DNA of 64,000 bases from the NCBI RefSeq assembly GCF_014645615.1, contig NZ_BMMB01000003.1, positions 248,001-312,000 on the forward strand, given 5' to 3'. The position numbers and the translations under genes were made by a program. This document shows, piece after piece, positions 17,808-26,030 of the stretch (its first letter is position 1; every line of letters begins with the position of its first letter). Origin of the DNA: Paenibacillus hunanensis. Lineage in GTDB: Bacteria; Bacillota; Bacilli; Paenibacillales; Paenibacillaceae. The notes under the pieces are model-generated. The model was given only the letters and a program-made list of their open reading frames with translations. It did no database searches and was not told the DNA's origin.

Positions 17808-18890
17808 TTGGAACTTAATAAATACGGATATAATGATCATTTTGCAGGGCGCTTCGCTGAACTGGAGCTGCCCTCGCATCTTATTCCTGCACGCGTAACT
17901 GCTGTATTCAAGCATGTGTTACGTGTTGTCTCAGCCGATGGAGAAGGACTGGCACGTCCAAAAACGTCCTCCTTCCGTGATGTAGATCGTATGGAGCGAC
18001 CAGCAATTGGCGACTTTGTCGCACTGGAAAGTCATCCGGGCGATACTTCACTTATTCATGCGGTACTGGAGCGCACCAGCCTGTTTGTACGTGATGATCC
18101 AGACCCGAATGCAGGTCAGCAGGTCGTTGCAGCTAACTTTGACTATTGCTTTCTCGTGAGTTCGGCCAACGACGACTTTAATATCAATCGGATTGAACGG
18201 TATCTGACCGTCGCCTGGAATAGCGGCGCAATGCCTGTCATTGTGCTGACCAAGGCAGACCTGACCGATCAGCTAGAAGCCTATCGCAGTGAGCTGGAAG
18301 CAGCCGGCTTTGGCGTTCCCTTCTTCGCAGTCGATAGCATTAGCGGTAACGGTCTGGCAGAGCTACGAGAGTTGATTCAGCCGGGGCAGACAATTGTATT
18401 GCTCGGCTCATCCGGTGTAGGTAAATCATCCCTGGTGAATGCACTTGCTGGTGAAGAGCGTATGCGTACGGGTGGAATCCGTGAGGATGACGCGCGCGGT
18501 CGCCATACGACTACGCATCGCGAGCTACATCTGCTGCCTAATGGTGTGATCGTGATCGATACGCCTGGTATGCGTGGGCTTGGTGTAGGTACAGCCTCGG
18601 ATGGATTGGATGAGACGTTCAGCGATATCGATGAGATTGGCGAGCACTGCCGATTCGCAGACTGTACGCATGAGGATGAACCGGGCTGTGCCGTACAGCA
18701 AGCGCTGGAAAATGGTACATTATCACGTAAGCACTACATCAACTGGCAAAAGCTCAAACGCGAGATCGCTTTTAACGAGCGCAAGCAAAATAGCCAACTT
18801 CAGCGCCAGGAGAAGCAAAAGTGGAAAACGATCAGTAAAATGAGCAAGCAAAACAGCAAGCAAAACAGCAAGCACAAGCATCGGGCTTAG
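17808..18890 (+). CDS. rsgA: ribosome small-subunit-dependent GTPase RsgA-family protein
   Basis: Circularly permuted GTPase acting in 30S maturation (family knowledge: YjeQ/YloQ). 360 residues: OB-fold-like N-terminus (~28-95), G4 TKAD (148-151), P-loop GSSGVGKSS (200-208), G3 DTPG (251-254), then a zinc site with C281, C286, H288, C294. This order is diagnostic. The last ~30 residues are a Lys/Gln/Asn-rich low-complexity tail (repeated SKQN). Start is a TTG at 17808, 9 bases after AAAGGAG. It is not beside prkC/prpC/rpe/spoVM as the housekeeping copy is in Bacillales, so it is probably a second, diverged copy (inference). The upstream small ORF and competing hairpins suggest control at translation. 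Confidence 0.9.
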   Translation: MELNKYGYNDHFAGRFAELELPSHLIPARVTAVFKHVLRVVSADGEGLARPKTSSFRDVDRMERPAIGDFVALESHPGDTSLIHAVLERTSLFVRDDPDPNAGQQVVAANFDYCFLVSSANDDFNINRIERYLTVAWNSGAMPVIVLTKADLTDQLEAYRSELEAAGFGVPFFAVDSISGNGLAELRELIQPGQTIVLLGSSGVGKSSLVNALAGEERMRTGGIREDDARGRHTTTHRELHLLPNGVIVIDTPGMRGLGVGTASDGLDETFSDIDEIGEHCRFADCTHEDEPGCAVQQALENGTLSRKHYINWQKLKREIAFNERKQNSQLQRQEKQKWKTISKMSKQNSKQNSKHKHRA

Positions 18891-19110
18891 GTCAAAACGG
18901 GAAGCTATATCTTCTAGTAGCAGGTGGATTGTTCGATAGCAGATTGATTGTACAAATGGGACTTTTAGTGTATCGCTAGCGATTAGAGCAGATTACCACC
19001 ATCGAATAGCTACCTTTAGCTTTTGCTTCATATGTTTTTGACCGCTCTTGTGTGAAGATAGTTTGATCTATTACTTATTACGCTTTATTGTAATTTCATC
19101 TGTACATTCT

Positions 19111-19169
19111 ATGCTCCATCTGTTCAGTAGACGATCATTCCGTCTATATGGACAGATGGAGCATTTTTG
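19111..19169 (+). terminator. rho-independent terminator after rsgA
   Basis: ATGCTCCATCTGT (19111-19123) pairs with ACAGATGGAGCAT (19152-19164), followed by TTTTTG. It sits about 220 bases past the rsgA stop; the bases between (18891-19110) show no gene. Confidence 0.85.
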
Positions 19170-19220
19170 TATGTCATCCTAAGTTCATGCTGGCTACAGC
19201 CTTAGCCGCGAATACGATTG

Positions 19221-19249
19221 TTGAAACGGACACAAAAGAGTTTTATACT
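19221..19249 (+). promoter_or_regulatory. sigma-A promoter of the MarR gene
   Basis: TTGAAA (19221-19226), 17 bases, TATACT (19244-19249), about 38 bases before the start codon. Confidence 0.65.
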
Positions 19250-19286
19250 GAAAGCAATCGAACCTGTACGGTAAAGGAGAATGATG

Positions 19287-19760
19287 ATGAACAAACAGGA
19301 GCAAGTGATGCTGGAGTTCAGACAATTGTTTACGAAAATGGCGTGGCTGAATCGTATCAAAATGGAGGATCAGCTTCGTGATCATAAGCCATCTGAGGTG
19401 CATTGCATCGAATATATTGGTAAACACCCGGATTGTAATGTCACCCGGCTCGCTGAGAACTTTTATATGACCCGTAGTGCGATCAGCAAAATGACTAAAA
19501 AGCTGATGGAAAAAGGCTTGATCGAAAGCTACCAGAAGCCGGATAACAAGAAGGAAATTTATTTTAAGCTTACGGAAAAAGGAAAAGATATCGAGCATAT
19601 TCATGAACGGCTCCATCGGGAATTCCAGGAGCGTGATGCGGCTGTATTTGAGCACATTACGGATGAGCAGTACGATAGCATGCTTGCCTTTATTCATAAC
19701 TATAGCCAGCATCTGGATCAGTATATCCAGCCTGTGAATCGGGATGAAGCACATGGATAA
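19287..19760 (+). CDS. MarR-family transcriptional regulator
   Basis: 157 residues, typical MarR length, with the winged helix at about 45-105 (CNVTRLAENFYMTRSAISKM, wing KPDNKKEIYF). Three ATGs stand in a row; the third (19287) is preferred because it is 7 bases from AAAGGAG while the first is only 1 base away. It is transcribed in the same direction as the MFS exporter gene 385 bases downstream, whose promoter carries operator-like repeats, so it probably represses that exporter in a ligand-responsive way (inference). It has its own promoter and a terminator. Confidence 0.9.
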   Translation: MNKQEQVMLEFRQLFTKMAWLNRIKMEDQLRDHKPSEVHCIEYIGKHPDCNVTRLAENFYMTRSAISKMTKKLMEKGLIESYQKPDNKKEIYFKLTEKGKDIEHIHERLHREFQERDAAVFEHITDEQYDSMLAFIHNYSQHLDQYIQPVNRDEAHG

Positions 19761-19935
19761 AGTCGTGCGTTTTTATTCAAATGGTGTATGAATGGAATCG
19801 TAGTCTAATAGCCTATTGTATTAAATTTTGATCAAATTGCTTATGAGTTTTGCTTTTGTGTTGCTTTTATTTTACTTTAGCTGTGCTCTGACGCTGCTTC
19901 CATATGTATGAGTTCTAATTATATGTGGTTCTAAG

Positions 19936-20008
19936 ATATACATCTCTAGTAACATATACGGCTCCGGTAAAATATACCGCTCCAGTAAAATATACAGTTC
20001 CTGTTAAA
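19936..20008. repeat. four degenerate tandem copies of an 18-bp unit
   Basis: Units start at 19936, 19954, 19972 and 19990, each beginning ATATAC and ending near GTAA (for example ATATACCGCTCCAGTAAA). The last is 19 bases. The array runs into the MarR-gene terminator. Confidence 0.75.
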
Positions 20009-20050
20009 ACCTGCTCTAATCCGAGATCGTTTCGGTAGAGTAGGTTTTTT
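20006..20050 (+). terminator. rho-independent terminator between marR and the MFS gene
   Basis: AAAACCTGCTCT (20006-20017) pairs, with one G-U, with AGAGTAGGTTTT from 20037; an inner CCGA/TCGG stem extends it; the T-run ends at 20051, directly before the MFS promoter. Confidence 0.75.
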
Positions 20051-20051
20051 T

Positions 20052-20102
20052 GTTGACAAGGAAACAAAATAACCTTATATTATTGTCAACTAGGAAACAA
20101 AA
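20052..20102 (+). promoter_or_regulatory. MFS promoter overlapped by inverted and direct repeats (probable MarR operator)
   Basis: TTGACA (20054-20059), 17 bases, TATATT (20077-20082). GTTGACAA (from 20052) is an exact inverted match to TTGTCAAC (20083-20090), bracketing the promoter core. In addition GGAAACAAAA occurs twice (20060-20069, 20093-20102), 33 bases or about three helical turns apart. Both features suit a dimeric repressor. Confidence 0.65.
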
Positions 20103-20145
20103 AAACTTCATCCAACTCTACCCCATTCTGAAAGGAGAACTACCC

Positions 20146-21381
20146 TTGACTGTTCATTCTTCCTCTCCGTCTCCATCTCATCTCGGTATTACTCGTAAGG
20201 CATTGGTGTTTGGCTTTATCTCTGTGTTTTTATGCGCGATTGGCTTTGGTATCGTTATACCAGTGGTACCTTTTCTTGTGCAGCCCTATGTACAGGATGC
20301 TTCGCAACAGGCAGTGATTGTTGCCTGGTTAACGTCGGTATATGCAATCTGTGTCTTTATCGCTTCCCCTGCACTTGGTGCGCTCAGTGATCGATACGGA
20401 CGACGTCCGGTGCTACTGCTTTGCTTGCTTGGCTCGGTCGCTGGTTATTTGTTATTCGGTATTGGTAGTGCATTGTGGATTTTATTTGTTGGACGGATCA
20501 TTGAAGGTATTACAGGCGGCACGATTGCCACGCTGTTTGCTTATTTTGCTGATATTACATCTGCGGAGCAGCGTACACGTTACTTTGGCTGGATTGGTGC
20601 GGCGGCTGGTGCAGGTACGATCATTGGCCCATCGCTCGGCGGAATACTTGCCGGCATCAGCTATACCGCTCCCCTGTATTTTGGCGCTGCGATTACATTA
20701 CTTAATATGCTCTATGGCTGGCGCTACATGCCAGAAAGTCTGGCGCCTCAGCTTCGTGTCAAGCATATTCCGCTAAGTCGATTGAATCCATTTCTTCAAC
20801 TGGCTAACATCTTATCGGTCAAATCATTACAACGATTATTATTCGTTGCCTTTCTGCTATGGTTACCTAATGGCGCAATGCAAGCGGTGCTCGCACAATT
20901 TACACTCGATATGTTCCACTGGCAGCCCGTATGGATTGGTCTGGTCTTCTCAATTATCGGTATTCAGGATATTTTGTCCCAGAGCCTCATCATGCCTCGT
21001 CTGTTAACAAGGATGAGCAGCGTGTCAATCGCTATTCTGGGTATGGTCGCTGAGCTGTGTGGCTACGGATTGATCGCTGAATCGGTGGCATTTTCTTCCT
21101 ATGGCTTATTTCTTGCAGGGATGTTTGTATTCGGCTTTGGTGACTCGATTTTCGGCCCCTCGTTTAACGGATTGCTGTCTACGTCTGCCGATGCAAGTCA
21201 ACAGGGACGCGTACAAGGTGGTAGCCAGTCGATCCAATCTCTCGCACGTGTACTCGGGCCGCTGATTGGAGGACATCTGTATGTCTCGCTCGGTCACGCT
21301 GCTCCAGCATGGATGGGTGTGATTCTAATCGGTATTGCTGCTATCGTGCTGTATCGCAAGGTGTATCGAGCTGCTTCGTGA
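20146..21381 (+). CDS. MFS transporter of the TetA-like drug:H+ antiporter group
   Basis: 411 residues with 12 predicted membrane spans. Motif A between spans 2 and 3 is clear (GALSDRYGRRPVLL, about residues 74-87) and a motif-C-like GxxxGPxxGG stretch (GTIIGPSLGG, about 155-164) marks antiporters. Start taken as the TTG at 20146, 8 bases after AAAGGAG; the open frame extends upstream through the operator but without a site. Likely exports a drug or toxic metabolite and is controlled by the adjacent MarR regulator. Substrate unknown. Confidence 0.9.
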   Translation: MTVHSSSPSPSHLGITRKALVFGFISVFLCAIGFGIVIPVVPFLVQPYVQDASQQAVIVAWLTSVYAICVFIASPALGALSDRYGRRPVLLLCLLGSVAGYLLFGIGSALWILFVGRIIEGITGGTIATLFAYFADITSAEQRTRYFGWIGAAAGAGTIIGPSLGGILAGISYTAPLYFGAAITLLNMLYGWRYMPESLAPQLRVKHIPLSRLNPFLQLANILSVKSLQRLLFVAFLLWLPNGAMQAVLAQFTLDMFHWQPVWIGLVFSIIGIQDILSQSLIMPRLLTRMSSVSIAILGMVAELCGYGLIAESVAFSSYGLFLAGMFVFGFGDSIFGPSFNGLLSTSADASQQGRVQGGSQSIQSLARVLGPLIGGHLYVSLGHAAPAWMGVILIGIAAIVLYRKVYRAAS

Positions 21382-21464
21382 TTGAAGCGAACGTACTAAG
21401 CTGCGTACTTTGGGGTTGATTTTCAGATGATCTATAGAGATATACCCCTTACATTATGATAAAT

Positions 21465-21602
21465 CTATAACGTATAAGATCACGAAGCTGTTGTTCATCA
21501 TACGATGAAGCAATAACCTGTAAGATCACAAAGCTGTAGCTCATCATACGGTGAAGCTATAACCTGTAAGATCACAAAGCTGTAGCTCATCATACAGTGA
21601 AG
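21465..21602. repeat. three tandem copies of a 46-bp repeat
   Basis: Units begin at 21465, 21511 and 21557, each of the form CTATAACCTGTAAGATCACA followed by AAGCTGTAGCTCATCATAC and a short GTGAAG end. Copies 2 and 3 are almost identical, copy 1 more diverged, and a partial fourth starts at 21603. No gene occurs in 21382-21956. Confidence 0.85.
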
Positions 21603-21803
21603 CTATAAAAGGCTATACTCCTATATTGTTTTATCCAATAGAAAACCTTCTACTACGCAAAATGTAAATGAAGATTGTGTAGTAGAATCTATTCTAAATA
21701 CCGAAAACTATACCGAACACTGTATTCGAAGGCTAAGCTTTATCTAAAATCATACCCCATACAAAGTCTCACAATATTCACTCGTACAAAACAGACAGCA
21801 TAA

Positions 21804-21834
21804 CAAAAACAGGCCCGAATACTCGGACCTGTTT
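21804..21834 (-). terminator. rho-independent terminator of the MurB-like gene
   Basis: AAACAGGCCCGA/TCGGACCTGTTT stem (one mismatch) followed on the minus strand by TTTTTG, about 120 bases after the stop. Confidence 0.8.
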
Positions 21835-21956
21835 GGCATATCCTGATGATATTAATGATCTGAACGCACGCATATACCAGGCTTTGAAAAGTTTAACAAG
21901 TTCCCTGACATAGCACCTATCCATTTGCGATCAAATTGACCAAATTCAAGGATAAA

Positions 21957-22979
21957 TTACAAAATAACAACCTCTGGCTCTGGCACAAAGCCGAAACGTG
22001 TGTGTACACCATCCTGCACAAGACGAATCAGATACAGCACGTCCTCCGCTGTTGCACCACCAACATTTTGAATAAAGTTGCCATGATATGGTGAGATACG
22101 TGCATTGCCGCGCTGTGTTCCACGCAGCCCCAATTCATCCACTAGCTTACCTGTCGGTTGACCAAATTCATAATTGTTTTTAAATACCGAGCCACAGCAG
22201 GCATGGTCAAAATGGTGCTTACCGCCGCGATCCGCGATCACATCATGGAACTCCTGTGGTACGTCATAGCCTTCGGCAGATAGACGACCGATCCAATTCT
22301 GGTAATAACGGAAATATTCAGGCAGACTCGACGAAGCTGCACTGGATACCTTCATCTCTTGCATCAGAGCTGCCCAACGCTCTGTCTCAGGCAATGTATA
22401 TTCACCTATATGCAGGTCTGCTCCTACGATCACCCATGGATTTTGCTGGAAAATGGATTGCTTGTACGCATACTGGCATTCAGCCACACCAATATGCTGC
22501 ATGCCCTGCTCCGGGCGCGTGACATCGATATAATATACACGATCCAGCAAGCCGCTAATATCATAATTGAAATATTTTGCATTCATATAAATACCTGCCC
22601 CCATCGTGCCAGGCAGCAAATACGTGAATTCCATCCCTTTCATCCCGGTCATTACACCAATCAGCGCCAGCCAGGTCATCGGCACACCTGCCGATACGAA
22701 TAGACGATCTTCGTTAAAGGTCAGCTCTACATGACGCTTGAGCGACAGAAACAGTGTATCGTCCTGCGGCTGATCTGGAAACAGGATGTTCGAGCCCATG
22801 CCGAACCATTTTACATCTAATCCCTTATGCTTACTTCCTTCAAGCAGCACAGCAAGCTCTGCTGTTGTTGCTGGAAGACCAAGATGACGTGCTGTACCAC
22901 CAATCTCATAGGTCGAGTAAGGCGCCAGACTCGCATTCAACTGGCATAATTCATCAAACTGTAGCGTATTCAAATTCAT
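21957..22979 (-). CDS. MurB-like FAD-dependent UDP-N-acetylenolpyruvoylglucosamine reductase
   Basis: 340 residues. MurB reduces UDP-GlcNAc-enolpyruvate to UDP-MurNAc. Visible: FAD-site GMGSNIL (about residues 60-66), PGTMGAGIYMNA in place of the usual PGTVGGAVYMNAG, the catalytic-serine box GSVFKN (about 243-248) and C-terminal Glu in PEPEV. It is longer than usual (about 300) through an insertion in the middle (about 170-235), and its FAD loop is divergent, so it may be a second MurB rather than the division-cluster enzyme. Monocistronic with its own terminator; AGAGGGG lies 8 bases before the ATG. Divergent from trhO. Confidence 0.8.
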   Translation of the reverse strand: MNLNTLQFDELCQLNASLAPYSTYEIGGTARHLGLPATTAELAVLLEGSKHKGLDVKWFGMGSNILFPDQPQDDTLFLSLKRHVELTFNEDRLFVSAGVPMTWLALIGVMTGMKGMEFTYLLPGTMGAGIYMNAKYFNYDISGLLDRVYYIDVTRPEQGMQHIGVAECQYAYKQSIFQQNPWVIVGADLHIGEYTLPETERWAALMQEMKVSSAASSSLPEYFRYYQNWIGRLSAEGYDVPQEFHDVIADRGGKHHFDHACCGSVFKNNYEFGQPTGKLVDELGLRGTQRGNARISPYHGNFIQNVGGATAEDVLYLIRLVQDGVHTRFGFVPEPEVVIL

Positions 22980-23406
22980 CGTAACCCCTCTGCTCTACCT
23001 TGTATTCTCTCATTTTATAAGTGTAAGTTGTTCCCGTACAAGACGGTCATCGCATGCTTGTATGCTTATTGTCGGTGTGCTTGACTGTATGCTCATTCAA
23101 TTCATCATGTACCCTGATATCATCCTGATGATTCACAATCCGGTTCATGTACACCTCTCACGGACAATAGCCTACACATCTATACATGCATCGCTATATC
23201 TGCATCTTTTCCATTATATGATATGCTCCCTTGAAAACCCAAGCATAAAAATATAATATTCTTTTCATATTTCAAAACAGGACGATAATTAAAGCTAATA
23301 TGCGAGCAATTTGCATCATTTGTCAGTCATCAGCGATCATATATCGAGCATAATAGCGAAATATCCGCAAATAAATTGCATTTTCATGACTTTTTCAGCA
23401 TATCCG
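22980..23406. other. gene-free divergent region
   Basis: AT-rich region between the MurB-like gene and trhO. Short ORFs here have no RBS or coding character. Nothing else recognised besides the trhO promoter that follows. Confidence 0.5.
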
Positions 23407-23435
23407 TTGACTAAGCTTGTGAACAGGCGTAAAAT
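23407..23435 (+). promoter_or_regulatory. sigma-A promoter of trhO
   Basis: TTGACT (23407-23412), 17 bases, TAAAAT (23430-23435). Leader of about 80 bases. Confidence 0.65.
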
Positions 23436-23518
23436 TTGAAATTGCGTTCATTGTTTGATGAAATACGGAATTCGATAAATACAGGCTTTTCTACATTATA
23501 TGATTAAAGGTGATATTA

Positions 23519-24403
23519 ATGTCCACACATCCATACCGGATTTTATTGTTTTATAAATTCGTCGCACTTGAAGATTCAGAGACGCTAACTGCCGAGCATT
23601 TGCAATATTGCAAAGACCTGGGCGTTAAAGGTCGCATTCTGATCTCGCCAGAAGGCATCAACGGCACATTGTCAGGCACATGGGAGCAAACCGAGCAGTA
23701 CATGAATGATCTGCGCGCCGATGCTCGCTTTGCTGATGTCGTGTTCAAGATTGACGAATCGGAAGGTCATGCGTTCAAAAAAATATTCGTTCGTCATAAG
23801 CAAGAGCTGGTTACATTCCGCTTAGAGCAGGATGTCGATCCGAATGTGACAACAGGTAAACACCTGTCTCCAAAGGAATTTTATGAGCAATTACAGCAAG
23901 AAGATGTGATCGTGATCGACGGTCGCAATGATTATGAATATGATATTGGTCATTTCCGTGGTGCGATTCGTCCAGGCGTGGAATCTTCCCGTGAGTTCCC
24001 AGAATGGATTCGTGAGAATCTGAGTCAGTACAAGGATAAAAAGATTCTAACGTACTGCACAGGCGGCGTACGCTGTGAAAAGCTGTCCGGCTTCCTGATG
24101 AACGAGGGCTTCAACGATGTGGCTCAGCTGGATGGCGGTATTGTGACGTACAGCAAAGACCCTGAGGTGCAAGGTCGTCTGTTTGATGGTAAATGTTATG
24201 TATTCGATGAGCGCATTTCGGTGAAAATCAACCATACTGATGAAGATGTGGTGGTCGGTAAATGCTTCCACTGTGAAGACACAACAGATCATTATGTCAA
24301 TTGTCCAGTTTGCAACTTGCAGCATATCGTTTGTGATAGCTGCGAAGATGAGCATGAGCATTATTGCTCGGATGCTTGCCGTGAGCAAGCACTTGTTGGT
24401 TGA
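23519..24403 (+). CDS. trhO: TrhO-type tRNA uridine-34 hydroxylase / rhodanese-related protein
   Basis: 294 residues. N-terminal acylphosphatase-like domain (~5-95, with [10 protein letters not shown]) typical of YceA/TrhO; rhodanese domain (~115-215) with active-site loop CTGGVRC (C180, C186); and a C-terminal cysteine-rich tail with several CxxC pairs (CFHC, CPVC, CDSC, CSDAC) likely to bind zinc. Family knowledge: TrhO makes ho5U at the tRNA wobble position using prephenate-derived or O2 chemistry. Start at the ATG 23519, 8 bases after AAAGG; an upstream GTG would overlap the site. Single gene with own promoter and terminator. Confidence 0.92.
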   Translation: MSTHPYRILLFYKFVALEDSETLTAEHLQYCKDLGVKGRILISPEGINGTLSGTWEQTEQYMNDLRADARFADVVFKIDESEGHAFKKIFVRHKQELVTFRLEQDVDPNVTTGKHLSPKEFYEQLQQEDVIVIDGRNDYEYDIGHFRGAIRPGVESSREFPEWIRENLSQYKDKKILTYCTGGVRCEKLSGFLMNEGFNDVAQLDGGIVTYSKDPEVQGRLFDGKCYVFDERISVKINHTDEDVVVGKCFHCEDTTDHYVNCPVCNLQHIVCDSCEDEHEHYCSDACREQALVG

Positions 24404-24559
24404 TCGGAAAGATATTGTCTCTCATGCTAGTGCTATGAATCGACGTCATATGATGTCGATGATATGTACGATATTGCAATGTAAGTTTTATGAAGACTCT
24501 GGCTTATTGCTGATGATGCTTCAAAGGGACTCGGCGAGCTGAAGCTAGATGGAATGTTG

Positions 24560-24597
24560 AAGAACGAACCTTGATGTAGGAGGTTCGTTCTTTTTTT
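24560..24597 (+). terminator. rho-independent terminator after trhO
   Basis: AAGAACGAACCT (24560-24571) pairs with AGGTTCGTTCTT (24581-24592), then a T-run. The rest of 24404-24858 shows no gene. Confidence 0.85.
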
Positions 24598-24858
24598 GTG
24601 CTATTTTATTGAAGACATACATTCTAATTCTAGCTATTCCTTGATCCCACTCCAAACAGCTTCAACGCTTCAACATTCTTATCCAATCTGTTACATTGAA
24701 CGTACAGGATAGACGATATAGCATAGGTCGATTCTCGCACGGCTTGTGATGAGCTACGCTTACGATTTTACATATTACGCAATGAACAGATTCATCTCAT
24801 TCTTCATCGTCTTCCTCCCCATTCGATCGGCATATTAGATAAAGCGAGGGTATTCGCC

Positions 24859-25713
24859 ATGTTTATGGAAAGTGATGAACGGAAGGAAATCTTTTTTACA
24901 GAGCCGCTTTTGAATGAATTATATGTAATGAATGTAGGGTATGAGAAGTGCTTACCTCGTCACAGCTTTGGGCCGCAAATTCGAGAGTATTATGTGTTGC
25001 ACTATATTTTGAGTGGTAAGGGCACATTTCGATCACGAGCTACAACGTATCATTTAAAAGCAGGGAATTTCTTTCTAATCGAACCTAATGATGTATACGC
25101 GGTATATGAAGCAGATGAGCAGGAACCGTGGGAATATGTGTGGATCGGCTTTCAGGGGGAACGCACGGCAGCAATATTGCAGCAGCTTGGTTTTCATGCT
25201 CATGTGCAGGTAGGGGAGCTACATAATCGATCTGAGGCAGAAAGTTATATTCACTCACTCATTACAGATCATCTGGAGCAGCGGCATCCGATATTAAGGG
25301 TTCAAGGAGACTTTTTTCGGATATTGTCTTATTTTCATATGGATCAAAGTACGCACCAGATGAATTCGAATCCTCGTAGTCCGAAGCACTATGTCGATCT
25401 GTTCATTGCTCATGTACGTACTTCCTATGGAAATCCAGAATTAACGGTGAATAGCATTGCCCGACAAATCGGCATCCACCCTACTTATTTAACACAGCTG
25501 ACAGGTGCTGAGCTACAGCAAACGTCGCTGCAATATTTGACCAGCTATCGTATGCTACGCGGCAAGTTTTTGCTAGAAAATACAGATTATACTGTGGAAA
25601 AGGTAGCTCATGCGGTAGGTTACACCAACCCACTATCCTTTGCACGAGCATTTAAACGTTTATTTGGTGTGGCTCCCGGCTTTTATAGCAAGCGGCATCG
25701 TCGTTTGGATTAG
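24859..25713 (+). CDS. AraC-family regulator with N-terminal cupin
   Basis: 284 residues: AraC-type sugar-binding cupin (~20-165, with REYYVLHYILSGKG) and a C-terminal pair of helix-turn-helix motifs (~185-284: VNSIARQIGIHPTYLTQL; VEKVAHAVGYTNPLSFARAF). GCGAGGG is a weak site 9 bases before the ATG; ATG at 24865 is an alternative. The alpha-galactosidase gene follows on the same strand after 317 bases, so by position it is the likely activator of alpha-galactoside use (as with MsmR/RafR, family knowledge). Confidence 0.9.
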   Translation: MFMESDERKEIFFTEPLLNELYVMNVGYEKCLPRHSFGPQIREYYVLHYILSGKGTFRSRATTYHLKAGNFFLIEPNDVYAVYEADEQEPWEYVWIGFQGERTAAILQQLGFHAHVQVGELHNRSEAESYIHSLITDHLEQRHPILRVQGDFFRILSYFHMDQSTHQMNSNPRSPKHYVDLFIAHVRTSYGNPELTVNSIARQIGIHPTYLTQLTGAELQQTSLQYLTSYRMLRGKFLLENTDYTVEKVAHAVGYTNPLSFARAFKRLFGVAPGFYSKRHRRLD

Positions 25714-25823
25714 GTATATGTTCCAATTGCGAATACTGCTGTCTATTCTTGTTACTATAGATCAGAATCGCATAAGCAATAAGCACACCGATGACTCGCA
25801 GTATATCGTTTGTGTTTCAGATC

Positions 25824-25855
25824 GCATCCTCTGTTTTGATCAGAGGGTGCTATTT
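25824..25855 (+). terminator. probable terminator after the AraC gene
   Basis: GCATCCTCTG (25824-25833) pairs with CAGAGGGTGC (25841-25850, one G-U), then TATTTGT, a weak T-tract. Confidence 0.5.
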
Positions 25856-25916
25856 GTGTTATGTGCTGGTAGTTCAATATATGGGAAATGGTATAGTTTT
25901 CATTTGGTATAGCTAT

Positions 25917-25931
25917 AGGAAAGCGATAGCA
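25917..25931 (+). promoter_or_regulatory. candidate cre (CcpA) site before the alpha-galactosidase gene
   Basis: AGGAAAGCGATAGCA fits the degenerate cre consensus (WTGNAANCGNWNNCA) with one mismatch. It is 100 bases before the start. Catabolite repression would be expected for this enzyme; the match alone is weak evidence. Confidence 0.35.
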
Positions 25932-26030
25932 AAGGAATACAATGAGGGTAGCGCTAGCTGCTCGCTTATACAGAATACAGAGATAGCCAGTGCGCCTTGA
26001 TTGGATCCAAACAAAGGAGGAAGAAACAAA

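Noticed and set aside
19194..19754. 186-residue minus-strand ORF covering the MarR gene
   Set aside because: Antisense shadow of a clear winged-helix protein with its own promoter and RBS.
21465..21602. Possible CRISPR array
   Set aside because: The 46-bp units are directly joined with no unique spacers, and no cas genes are present.
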